Assembly: GCA_902776985.1 (NCBI GenBank)
Contig: CACYSD010000029.1
Location: forward strand, 1-44,280
DNA: 44,280 nucleotides
Source: UBA3839 sp902776985
GTDB lineage: Bacteria > Bacteroidota > Bacteroidia > Bacteroidales > Bacteroidaceae
Reading direction: 5' to 3'
The notes below the pieces were generated by a model, which saw nothing but the letters and a program-made list of their open reading frames with translations, was not told the origin of the DNA and did not search any database. Shown piece by piece: positions 9,294-17,024 of this stretch. Position 1 is the stretch's first letter, and each line of letters starts with the position of its first letter. Both the position numbers and the translations under genes were made by a program.

Positions 9294-9410
9294 CAACTTT
9301 TTCCACAAATACGGCTTACCTGCTATCAATTTACAGCGTTTTTCCTTTATTTTTATTCAATGTGCAAAATTATTTATATTTTTTTCACATTTTCGTATTA
9401 CTAAAAACAC

Positions 9411-9418
9411 TATCTTTG
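9411..9418 (+). promoter_or_regulatory. -7 element for the acidic-tailed protein gene
   Basis: TATCTTTG matches TAnnTTTG and sits about 67 bp before the ATG at 9485. A weak -33 candidate (TTTCG near 9391) is closer than usual. Together with 9286-9293 it makes this a divergent promoter region. Confidence 0.55.
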
Positions 9419-9484
9419 CAGCCACAAAAAACAAGATATTTTTCAGAGTTAACAAAGTTAACACTAAACTCATAATCATACACT

Positions 9485-10285
9485 ATGTCTACAAAATTAA
9501 AATTAGACGATCTAAACAAAGGTAATATCTGGACTGTCTCCGAATCCGAACTCAACCAGATGTTGCAACAAGGCAAAAAGGACGAGAGTTTCGCTGACTA
9601 TGAGACTCACTACATGAACATTATCAATTCTGTGTTCGACGTAGTCTACTTCAGCCGTTCAGATGAAGAGCGCCTGGCGCAGCTCGAGTCACAGAACTAC
9701 GACATCTTCTCTATCCCAGAGGAAGGCGACATCAACGCTATTGCAATCCGCAAGCGTCAGATTAACCGCATCAATGACCTCACTCTGGAGAACATCAGCT
9801 ACATGCAACCAGAGGCTGTTCTGAAACTCATCGAGGAAAACATGGGAACTGGCTGGCAGGGACTCTCTCTCGCCATTCAGGACATCATCGAATCAGCTTT
9901 CTATGTAGACTGCTCTGTGCTGCCTGCAGCAGCGATGCACCGTGCTGGAGGTATCATCGACCGTCGCAAGGCTGACGGCTATCTCGCACTCGAAGTAGCA
10001 CGCGGCAACTGGATTGAAGGTATCTTCATCAAGCCAAAACCAAAGATTGAAAAAATTCACTTCTCATCTCCAAGCATGTCCGACAAGGCTGGCCGTGACA
10101 TGGACGAGGAAGACAACGATGACGAAATGGATGATGACGACATGGAAGAAGAGGACGACAACCTCAATTCACGTGACGACATCGACCAGGACGATGATGA
10201 CGAAATGGATGAAAAAGATCCCAACTTCGAAGATTTGGAAAACATCGACGCTGCAGACTTCGAAGAAACAGAGGAAGAAGAGTAA
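9485..10285 (+). CDS. Conserved protein with long acidic C-terminal tail, function unknown
   Basis: 266 residues. The first 190 or so look like a folded, mostly helical domain (for example QDIIESAFYVDCSVLPAAAMHRAGGIIDRRKADGYLALEVARGNWIEG). The last 70 are almost purely Asp/Glu with a few Met and Asn. The layout resembles proteins that use acidic tails to mimic nucleic acid or bind basic partners, such as the RNA polymerase delta subunit or histone-like partners, but no homology to these is claimed. It has its own -7 box and a strong terminator directly after it, so it is probably monocistronic. Confidence 0.75.
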   Translation: MSTKLKLDDLNKGNIWTVSESELNQMLQQGKKDESFADYETHYMNIINSVFDVVYFSRSDEERLAQLESQNYDIFSIPEEGDINAIAIRKRQINRINDLTLENISYMQPEAVLKLIEENMGTGWQGLSLAIQDIIESAFYVDCSVLPAAAMHRAGGIIDRRKADGYLALEVARGNWIEGIFIKPKPKIEKIHFSSPSMSDKAGRDMDEEDNDDEMDDDDMEEEDDNLNSRDDIDQDDDDEMDEKDPNFEDLENIDAADFEETEEEE

Positions 10286-10305
10286 AAAAATAAAGTATGA
10301 AGAAT

Positions 10306-10343
10306 AAAAAGCCGGAAGAGTCAACTGATTCTTCCGGTTTTTA
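10306..10343 (+). terminator. Intrinsic terminator after the acidic-tailed gene
   Basis: An 8-bp perfect stem (CCGGAAGA at 10312-10319 and TCTTCCGG at 10330-10337) is followed by five T and preceded by five A. It could work in both directions. Confidence 0.85.
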
Positions 10344-10511
10344 ATTATCAATTATATCGCTACACTTAATTATATTTTTTGGTCTCGTTCTCTACGATAC
10401 CGATAAAAATAACTCAACGAGTAGCTTGAGAATCAAGAATTAGAGAATTATTAATTATTCTGGAACAATTTTCGCAAAGCGAAATGAAAAAAACTTGAGA
10501 GCGTTGTCCCC

Positions 10512-11063
10512 CTAAGCTTCTGGTCCAAGAAAAACGTGGATGAAGTTGTCGCTCTTTACTGAAGGGAACTGACTGCGAGGGTCAATATCCTGGCGGTTCT
10601 GAAGATGCTCAATCATCTGATTGTAGCAGTCTACTGCAGATTCTGCCTTCACCTTGGCACGGAACGTATTGTCGAAGTACTGGCACTTGCCTGACTCTGG
10701 AATGACAACGGCACGCTTGAACATAATCGATGCATCGTACCATCCCTCCTGCTTCTGTTCCAGCTGTTCCATAATCAAACGCTTACGCTCAGCCATCGAC
10801 ATGTGATTAACCTGAGAACGGTTCTGTTCCCACTCCTTGAATTCCTCAAGATTACGAGCCTCTGTCTTCAGGAAAAGAATATAGTTGCTGTAGCTTACTT
10901 TCAGACGGAACGGATAGCTGTTATCGCTGTCCATAAATTTTGCTATACGGTCGTAAGCATTGTCATCCATATGGATTTCCTCAATGGTGGAAATGAAATT
11001 AACCACATCGTCCATATTGGTTGCCAATGCCTCGTAATTGAAATAACGGATATAAAGATTCAT
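10512..11063 (-). CDS. Conserved hypothetical protein, 183 residues
   Basis: No named family was recognised. The soluble protein starts MNLYIRYFNYEALATNMDDVV and contains a helical Lys/Glu-rich middle (MAERKRLIMEQLEQKQEG) and aromatic-rich strands. There is no signal peptide. The reading frame is open to 11141, but a full -33/-7 promoter lies at 11111-11142, inside that extension. The ATG at 11063 is therefore the likely start. The first 50 bp or so downstream of the stop hold no clear terminator. Confidence 0.75.
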   Translation of the reverse strand: MNLYIRYFNYEALATNMDDVVNFISTIEEIHMDDNAYDRIAKFMDSDNSYPFRLKVSYSNYILFLKTEARNLEEFKEWEQNRSQVNHMSMAERKRLIMEQLEQKQEGWYDASIMFKRAVVIPESGKCQYFDNTFRAKVKAESAVDCYNQMIEHLQNRQDIDPRSQFPSVKSDNFIHVFLGPEA

Positions 11064-11110
11064 AAGTCTAGGCGGATATACGAATAAAAAATGATTGTCA
11101 ATTGTGATTG

Positions 11111-11142
11111 CAAAGGTAAGTGTTTTCTGTGATTTGTGCAAA
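11111..11142 (-). promoter_or_regulatory. Bacteroidetes promoter for the 183-residue gene
   Basis: On the minus strand a -33 TTTG (11139-11142) and a -7 TACCTTTG (11111-11118) are separated by 20 bp, an exact match to the group's consensus. The element fixes the start of the downstream gene at 11063. Confidence 0.8.
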
Positions 11143-11150
11143 TATATCAG

Positions 11151-11203
11151 AAAAAGAAAAAGGTGTGCCGGTATTAATGCCGAAGCACTTTACCGCCACA
11201 CCT
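11151..11203 (-). terminator. Intrinsic terminator after the FadL-like gene
   Basis: On the minus strand a long stem (AGGTGTGGCGGTA facing TACCGGCACACCT, one mismatch) spans 11161-11203 and is followed by a T-rich tract (11151-11160). It lies about 45 bp after the stop at 11248. Confidence 0.8.
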
Positions 11204-11247
11204 CCAATAGAGTTAAGGTTTAGGTTGGTTAATCAGATTATGAGTCT

Positions 11248-12756
11248 TTAGAATTTGAATCCAAGCGTAGCAAGTATCTGACTACGATTGTTCTTTATTT
11301 CTGTTGGTTTGAGATCCTGATCGTCAAAGGCATAGAAGTCGCCCTTCTGGTTCTGGAACTGATAAGCGAGGTCGAAGAAACCACCCTGGAAACGGAAGCC
11401 TACACCGAGAGTGTAACGGTTGATTGCCCCCCAGTTGGTATAGTCGGTTTCTGTGAATGGACCATCGTATAAGATTGTGCGGAATGCATCGTCCTTGAAA
11501 GGAGAGGATACATAATTATATCCGGCACGGATTGCGAAGTTGTCAGCAGGCTTAAGCTCCAATCCCACCTTGAAGGTGTGCTGTGGTTTGAGAGTTTCCT
11601 TTGTGATAGTGTTGATTGCTACGAAATAGGCATCGTTGTCCCAGTCGCGTGAGTCGTACTTTGCGCTGCTTGGGTCAGAGAACTCATATTCAGCACCGAA
11701 AGCGACGTTACGGCCGATGGTGTGTCCCATGCTCACTCCAAACTTCCAAGGCGTGCGGAAGCTGTATTCATACGGATCAGTTCCCTTACGGTCAATCAAA
11801 TTGCCATTGTAGAACAATGATGCTCCGTTCACATCCTCCATCATATACCAAGTAGGAGTATGGATACTGAATCCGAAACGCAGTGGAGAGTTGTCGATTG
11901 GGCGGATGATTGCTCCGAGCTTCACATCAAATCCATCACCCTTGGTGTCATAGTAGTTGCTGAAGTTGTAATCGTTTCCGTCTGTTCCCAATTCATAATA
12001 GAAAGACTCACGATGATAGTTGATATCATACACTCCTACCGATACACCCCAGAAAAACTTATCGCTAACGTTGAAAGAGAGGTTGAAGTCCACCTGCGAT
12101 GTACTGCCATAAGTAGCACGCTTGTAAAGAGCTGACTGAGCACCGCATCCTTCATAGTGATCAAGATTGCCGTCATTATCATAGATATCAAACACGATTC
12201 CATCCTTGATCATATTACCATGTTCGTCATAGTAAGGAGTTGACATATCCACAGCCATTCCTCCAAAATAGTCATTATCAATAGCCATATTGCCGAGGTC
12301 TGCCAACTGGTAAGTCTGTGAGAATATGCCATTGAGGTTCTGCACATCAAGACTGGCATTGCCGAGATGATTGCGACGCTTTGCATAGTTCACACCGAAG
12401 TTCACATACTGGAGTCCCTTGCTGCTACGGTTGCCCTGATCCATTACAAAGACCATACCTGCCTGGTCGAGCGAACCGCGAGTGGCATCGTGACCGAGCT
12501 GTCCCTTCTCGTCGGTAGTGATTGCACTTAACGACAATGTTGCTTCGCTGCGGCGGAAGAGTCCGATACCTGCAGGGTTGGAACCCATGGTAGAGATATC
12601 GCCACCGAGTGCTCCCAGTGCACCACCCATAGCCACATAGCGGGCAGTACCATTAAGGTCAGACTGAGAGAAGTTTGCTGCATCGTAGGCATCCTGCGCC
12701 ATTGCAGACATTCCTATCATTGATACACCTATTATATATAATAAACGAGCTTTCAT
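11248..12756 (-). CDS. Outer-membrane beta-barrel protein, OMPP1/FadL/TodX-like
   Basis: 502 residues with a signal peptide (LLYIIGVSMIGMSAMAQ). Directly after it comes the segment NFSQSDLNGTARYVAMGGALGALGGDISTMGSNPAGIGLFRRSE, which is characteristic of FadL/PorV-like barrels of Bacteroidetes. The rest alternates polar and aromatic residues as in transmembrane strands and ends in F-K-F, a typical barrel C-terminus (IEATLGFKF-like). Members import hydrophobic molecules; the substrate here is unknown. The gene lies 68 bp after the Tyr/Trp-rich gene on the same strand and is closed by the terminator at 11151-11203. Confidence 0.85.
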   Translation of the reverse strand: MKARLLYIIGVSMIGMSAMAQDAYDAANFSQSDLNGTARYVAMGGALGALGGDISTMGSNPAGIGLFRRSEATLSLSAITTDEKGQLGHDATRGSLDQAGMVFVMDQGNRSSKGLQYVNFGVNYAKRRNHLGNASLDVQNLNGIFSQTYQLADLGNMAIDNDYFGGMAVDMSTPYYDEHGNMIKDGIVFDIYDNDGNLDHYEGCGAQSALYKRATYGSTSQVDFNLSFNVSDKFFWGVSVGVYDINYHRESFYYELGTDGNDYNFSNYYDTKGDGFDVKLGAIIRPIDNSPLRFGFSIHTPTWYMMEDVNGASLFYNGNLIDRKGTDPYEYSFRTPWKFGVSMGHTIGRNVAFGAEYEFSDPSSAKYDSRDWDNDAYFVAINTITKETLKPQHTFKVGLELKPADNFAIRAGYNYVSSPFKDDAFRTILYDGPFTETDYTNWGAINRYTLGVGFRFQGGFFDLAYQFQNQKGDFYAFDDQDLKPTEIKNNRSQILATLGFKF

Positions 12757-12824
12757 ATCTATTTCAAATTAAAAATATCAAAATATAAAATATAACCATC
12801 CGGATGGTCCGCCGTAGGCTTCCT

Positions 12825-14120
12825 TTACCTTCTTCCGCCTCCGCGGCTTCCGCCACCGCCTCCGCCACGGCTGCCGCCTCCACCGAAGCTACCACCGCCG
12901 CCTCCGCGACTGCCTCCACCAAAGCTGCTTCCGCTGCTGTAGCTGCTGCCTCGAGAAGAACCGCTTGAGTATGTACTTCCAGAATAGTTGCTGTTTCCAG
13001 AATAGCTGCTACGGTTGGTCACAGTACGTGTAGAAGAGTTGTTGCTGCTGTTGCTGCGAGAAGAGTAGTTGGAGCCTGTAGTGCGGGTGCTGCTCGGACG
13101 ATAGCTGCTTGCATTGCTATTGCTTCCGCTGTTGCTGCGTGAACGTGAATAGGATGAAGAGCTGCGTGAGCGTGTGTAGTCAGAATAGAGTCCTGAGTCA
13201 TTGCCGCTTCTCGAAGCAGTTGCAGTAGAGTTGTTGCGCTGGATGCCAGAGCTGCGTCCACCTCCCAATGCGCTGCGGCCGCCGCCATTCGATGATGTTG
13301 TCGATGCATTGGTACGGCTACCTCCGTTGCTGCGGCTGCCACTTACGGCACTTGTGCGGCCACCGAATGTTCCTCGGCTGTTGCTTGCCACTCCGCCGTT
13401 AGCCAAAGCGCTGGTGCGGATGCGTTCGCCTCGTCCGAAGCGGTTGTCAGGAGTTCCGCGATAGCTGTAGCGTCCATGGTTGTAACCAGGTCCAGGTCCC
13501 CATCCGTGATGGTAAGGATGATGATACCAGCTTGGTCCCCACCCCCAATAGCTCCATGCGTAGGGATGGCTCCATCCCCAAATCGGGCCGTACCAAGTGC
13601 TCCATGGTCCCCATGACCATCCGTAGCCCCATCCATAGTGCCAGAAGAATGGATCATAGTAGTAGAAATCATCATAGAGGTAGTCATAGACTCCGTAGCC
13701 GTAAACCAGATCCCAGTAGTAAGGGCTGCTGATGGCAATTCCCACGCGTGGGCTGCGAAAACGCAGGATGCGACGACTGTAGTAGTAGTCTTCGTCCTCT
13801 GCGTTGTCGTATGCGGAATCCACTGTGTCCACCTCTGCAATGAGAGAATCAGCGTTAGTGCCATACGAACCGCTGTAGTTGCTGTAACGGCGGTTGTACT
13901 CGTCAGCACTACGGCTGTTAGTGTTGTACACCTCGATGTCGGAACTGCCAACTCCAGTATAGCGCGAAGTATAAGTTCCTGCATTGCTTACAGAGGTACT
14001 TGTACTCTGATTAGTCTTCGTTTCCTTCTTGCGGGGAGCGAAGTACATATCATCGTCGTCCTGCGCCACCATCGTAACAGATGGCAGGAGCATCAATGTG
14101 AGTAATACTAATGGTTTCAT
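12825..14120 (-). CDS. Exported low-complexity protein rich in Tyr, Trp, Gly, Ser and Arg
   Basis: 431 residues from the ATG at 14120, which gives a clean signal peptide (MKPLVLLTLMLLPSVTMVAQ). An upstream in-frame ATG at 14189 would add an unlikely N-terminus. After an acidic DDDDMYF stretch comes a Tyr-rich part, then a Trp/Tyr/Gly/His/Pro-rich part (WHYGWGYGWSWGPWS and similar). A long Ser/Asn/Arg/Thr region follows, and the tail is nearly pure Gly with Ser, Arg and Phe. Such proteins occur widely in Bacteroidetes with no assigned role. The composition suggests a flexible surface or envelope protein. Confidence 0.8.
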   Translation of the reverse strand: MKPLVLLTLMLLPSVTMVAQDDDDMYFAPRKKETKTNQSTSTSVSNAGTYTSRYTGVGSSDIEVYNTNSRSADEYNRRYSNYSGSYGTNADSLIAEVDTVDSAYDNAEDEDYYYSRRILRFRSPRVGIAISSPYYWDLVYGYGVYDYLYDDFYYYDPFFWHYGWGYGWSWGPWSTWYGPIWGWSHPYAWSYWGWGPSWYHHPYHHGWGPGPGYNHGRYSYRGTPDNRFGRGERIRTSALANGGVASNSRGTFGGRTSAVSGSRSNGGSRTNASTTSSNGGGRSALGGGRSSGIQRNNSTATASRSGNDSGLYSDYTRSRSSSSYSRSRSNSGSNSNASSYRPSSTRTTGSNYSSRSNSSNNSSTRTVTNRSSYSGNSNYSGSTYSSGSSRGSSYSSGSSFGGGSRGGGGGSFGGGGSRGGGGGGSRGGGRR

Positions 14121-14162
14121 TGTCTCTGAGGTATTATAGTGAATAATTCTTTTTTCTCGCTG

Positions 14163-14170
14163 CAAAATTA
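14163..14170 (-). promoter_or_regulatory. Possible -7 element for the Tyr/Trp-rich gene
   Basis: TAATTTTG on the minus strand fits TAnnTTTG, 42 bp upstream of the start. The nearest TTTG upstream is only 16 bp away, so the -33 box is uncertain. Confidence 0.4.
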
Positions 14171-14186
14171 CCACTACTTTAACAAG

Positions 14187-14226
14187 CAAAAAAAAGGAAT
14201 TCCCTACTTTGCGGTAGGAAATTCCC
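14187..14226 (-). terminator. Intrinsic terminator after the GH51 gene
   Basis: The inverted repeat GGAATTCCCTAC / GTAGGAAATTCC (14196-14225, one bulge) is followed on the minus strand by a run of eight T (14187-14195). It lies about 25 bp after the GH51 stop codon. Confidence 0.8.
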
Positions 14227-14248
14227 TAAAAGAAAAAAAACGGTACTA

Positions 14249-16873
14249 TCACTTCACAACCAACACTTCACCCTTCACCCTTATCACGCTAAAACTGTAG
14301 GCAGGCATGATGTAAGTGGTAGTAGTGCCCATAGTCAGGGAAGAAGAGCTATGTTTGGCTTCCTTGTCAGAGGGGTTGCCTGAGATGCAGGTCACAGAGG
14401 CTGGCTTAGTGAGCTTCGCTGTCTCAGGGAACGTTATCGTCACAGGAGTATCAAACGGAGTGATGTTTACCAGTTTTATAATCACATCCCCTGTCTTTGT
14501 GTCACGCACCACAGAGGAGTTGATGCGTCGGTCAGCATCCTCATTGTATGCTGTCACCTCCTTTCCGTTGTCGTCACGGGTAGCCTCGATGGTGAGGTCG
14601 CCATATACATACTGGTCGCCGCTGTTGTTGCCGCACATCTTCTGAACATAGTAGTTTACCGTTGGCGACACAGATGTGTTGTCGAAATAAATCAGGTCGG
14701 GATTCCACTGAGTATGATTCTTCTTCGCAAGCAGAGGGGCGTAGGACGACATTACCACAACATCGGCATTGCGTTCAAGGTTGGTGATGTGCAGAGCCTC
14801 GGCAAGAGCGTTTTCCATGCGACTGCCCCATGAAGCCCATTCACCGAGATAGACCTTTGTCCCGTTGCGATCATAGCCGTCGTAGAAATCCTGGTTGTTC
14901 ATGTACCATCCCGGATTGACATAATAGTGTTCGTCAACTATATCCACATGCTGCTCGCGAGCCAGCTGCCAGCCATATTCGTAGTCGCTGCCCTCAAAGA
15001 ACGGTCCTACTGTTCCCACAACCTTTATGTCAGGGTATTTCTCTTTGATGATGTTGTTGAGATAGATGAATCGTTCGGTGAACACATCACCAATGAGATC
15101 TTCATTGCCCACACCTATATATTTAAGGTTGAAAGGCGCAGGATGACCTGCATCGGCACGCATCTTCGCGAGTTTGCTGGTTCGGGCATCACCGTTAGCC
15201 CACTCTATCAGATCGAGCAGTTCCTGGGCATAGTCCTTCATCTCATCCATAGGCAGACCGCCCTGCTGTCCGTGACCGCCACGACTGCTGTTCTGGCAAG
15301 GAACTCCTGCAGGAAGCACAGGCAGAGGTTCTGCACCAATATCCTCGCAGAACTGGAAATACTCGTAGAAGCCGAGACCCTTCGACTGATGATACCCCCA
15401 GATATTGCTTTGATGCTTACGCTCCCACAGCGGACCGATGGTAGTGCGCCAACGATACATATTCTCTATTCCGTTGCCGTGACTTACACAACCGCCGGGG
15501 AAACGGATGAATCTCGGTTTCAAGTCGGCAAGAACCTGGGCGAGGTCGGCACGAAGTCCGTTCTTGCGGTTCTTGAAAGTCTTCTGAGGGAAGAGGCTTA
15601 CGAAGTCCACACCTATCTTTCCTTCGTCGAGCGGAGAGATGCACAGCGAGGCATTATCCACACTCGCTGCTGCCTTGAGTACAGTCTGTAGTCTTGTCCA
15701 TGCAGCCTTGGCGTTAATCGAGACCACAGTGCAAGCCACCACCTTGTCTGCTGCGATAAGGCTTACTTGCAGTTTGTGAGCCTTTCCGTCAAAACTCTTT
15801 GCAAAGAGACTCAAATCATACTTGTCACCAGCCTTGAGCACTATACCGTCGAAGCCTCCGTTCTGCAGCGAAGCACCCTTGGTTGTTGTGGTAAGAACAG
15901 CATAGTGAGGATTATTCTCGTGAATGGGATTCTTTTCTGCTATCTCAAACGAAGAGCCTTCACCTTTCAGTTCCCAGAAACTCTTCGCATTCCATTCACC
16001 GCGATCCAGGCTATTGTATTCAAAATCCCTGTTCTGAATCAACTCTGCATACAGTCCTCCGTCAGCACTATAGTTGATATCCTCGAAAAATATACCGATA
16101 AGGTCCGGGGAGATAGCTTTCGTGTCATTTAGGTTTATCTGCAGACGTGCATTCAGACACTTGATACCACGAAATCGGTTTGCGTCATCGCCGCAATTCT
16201 CGTTCTGACTGCGTCCGCGCTGATTGGCGAGGCTCAGTTTTTCAGTCAGTCTTTCCACCGTCTGCGTTGCGACTCGGTGTATTTCGCCCCTCTGCTCTAC
16301 CCCATTAATAGAAATCGTAACATATCGCTTGACGGACTCAAACGCTGCATCGGTAACAGCCACCGGCTTTTCCCAGTTTCTGAAATCCTTGCTCACCGTG
16401 CGTTTTGCACCAGAATTGGACTGGTAATAAAGTTCAAATACACCTTTATTATATACAAGAACGGGATTGCTGAAAGATTCATCCTTCTCAAGGTAAGGAT
16501 AATCCTGTGGTTTCCACAACCACAAATCCTTGGAACGGGTTGTAGCAAACTGATTGATACTCTCTCCGAGTCCAAACACAGCATACCATTCACCATTGTC
16601 GTCCTGGGCAAACGAAGGCGTAAACATATTCTTCAGAACGCCCCATGTTCCGAAATCGCTCTTGAAGAATGAATGATTGCCACCGAGAGCCGTCCAACGA
16701 TGTTTGTCGTATGAATAGGCAAAGTGTGCCCCATCCTTAGGGTTATTGGTAGCATAGCAGAACAGATACACAGAATCTGTGTGATTTTCGCTGTATGTAG
16801 TCCCTGCCTTTGCTGTAAACATAGTAACGCAGAGCAAAACAGCACAAACGATTCGAAGCAAAGAATTACTCAT
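14249..16873 (-). CDS. GH51 alpha-L-arabinofuranosidase with extra N-terminal propeller-like region
   Basis: 874 residues with a signal peptide (about 1-23). Residues 35-175 look like part of a GH43-type five-bladed propeller (FAYSYDKHRWTALGG, NGEWYAVFGLGES, NPVLVYNKGVFELYYQS, TVSKDFRNWEKP). Residues 255-290 begin the GH51 enzyme (LIGIFFEDINYSADGGLYAELIQNRDFEY), with a carbohydrate-binding-like insert at about 290-430. A TIM barrel follows with acid/base Glu in GVGNE (E591) and nucleophile Glu in YLGEWA (E678), then a C-terminal beta sandwich. GH51 enzymes release arabinose from arabinan or arabinoxylan; export to the periplasm is expected. The final codons (VLVVK-stop) lie in a short repeat shared with 41533-41590. 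Confidence 0.9.
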   Translation of the reverse strand: MSNSLLRIVCAVLLCVTMFTAKAGTTYSENHTDSVYLFCYATNNPKDGAHFAYSYDKHRWTALGGNHSFFKSDFGTWGVLKNMFTPSFAQDDNGEWYAVFGLGESINQFATTRSKDLWLWKPQDYPYLEKDESFSNPVLVYNKGVFELYYQSNSGAKRTVSKDFRNWEKPVAVTDAAFESVKRYVTISINGVEQRGEIHRVATQTVERLTEKLSLANQRGRSQNENCGDDANRFRGIKCLNARLQINLNDTKAISPDLIGIFFEDINYSADGGLYAELIQNRDFEYNSLDRGEWNAKSFWELKGEGSSFEIAEKNPIHENNPHYAVLTTTTKGASLQNGGFDGIVLKAGDKYDLSLFAKSFDGKAHKLQVSLIAADKVVACTVVSINAKAAWTRLQTVLKAAASVDNASLCISPLDEGKIGVDFVSLFPQKTFKNRKNGLRADLAQVLADLKPRFIRFPGGCVSHGNGIENMYRWRTTIGPLWERKHQSNIWGYHQSKGLGFYEYFQFCEDIGAEPLPVLPAGVPCQNSSRGGHGQQGGLPMDEMKDYAQELLDLIEWANGDARTSKLAKMRADAGHPAPFNLKYIGVGNEDLIGDVFTERFIYLNNIIKEKYPDIKVVGTVGPFFEGSDYEYGWQLAREQHVDIVDEHYYVNPGWYMNNQDFYDGYDRNGTKVYLGEWASWGSRMENALAEALHITNLERNADVVVMSSYAPLLAKKNHTQWNPDLIYFDNTSVSPTVNYYVQKMCGNNSGDQYVYGDLTIEATRDDNGKEVTAYNEDADRRINSSVVRDTKTGDVIIKLVNITPFDTPVTITFPETAKLTKPASVTCISGNPSDKEAKHSSSSLTMGTTTTYIMPAYSFSVIRVKGEVLVVK

Positions 16874-16918
16874 ATTATTGATGTTATTTATGATAGAAAA
16901 AAATTATTTATTCTTTCG

Positions 16919-16926
16919 CAAATATA
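16919..16926 (-). promoter_or_regulatory. -7 element for the GH51 gene
   Basis: TATATTTG on the minus strand matches TAnnTTTG, about 45 bp before the GH51 start. No convincing -33 TTTG was seen. Confidence 0.5.
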
Positions 16927-16956
16927 CAAAAATCTAGTGAAATAATAAAAAATCTG

Positions 16957-16993
16957 AAAAAAAATCCCCGATATCCGCACAGGAATATCGAGG
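16957..16993 (-). terminator. Intrinsic terminator after the fimbrillin-like pair
   Basis: On the minus strand CCTCGATAT pairs with ATATCGGGG (16966-16993, one G-U pair), followed by eight T. It lies about 30 bp after the stop at 17025 and separates the lipoprotein pair from the GH51 promoter. Confidence 0.8.
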
Positions 16994-17024
16994 AATTAAC
17001 TGGAACTAGAATGAAAGATTCTGC

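Noticed and set aside
10469..10485. Hairpin TTTCGC-aaa-GCGAAA considered as terminator of the 183-residue gene
   Set aside because: No T-tract follows it on the minus strand.
14927..15691. 254-codon open frame on the plus strand inside the GH51 gene
   Set aside because: Shadow of the GH51 coding sequence, whose catalytic motifs lie in the minus-strand frame over the same span.
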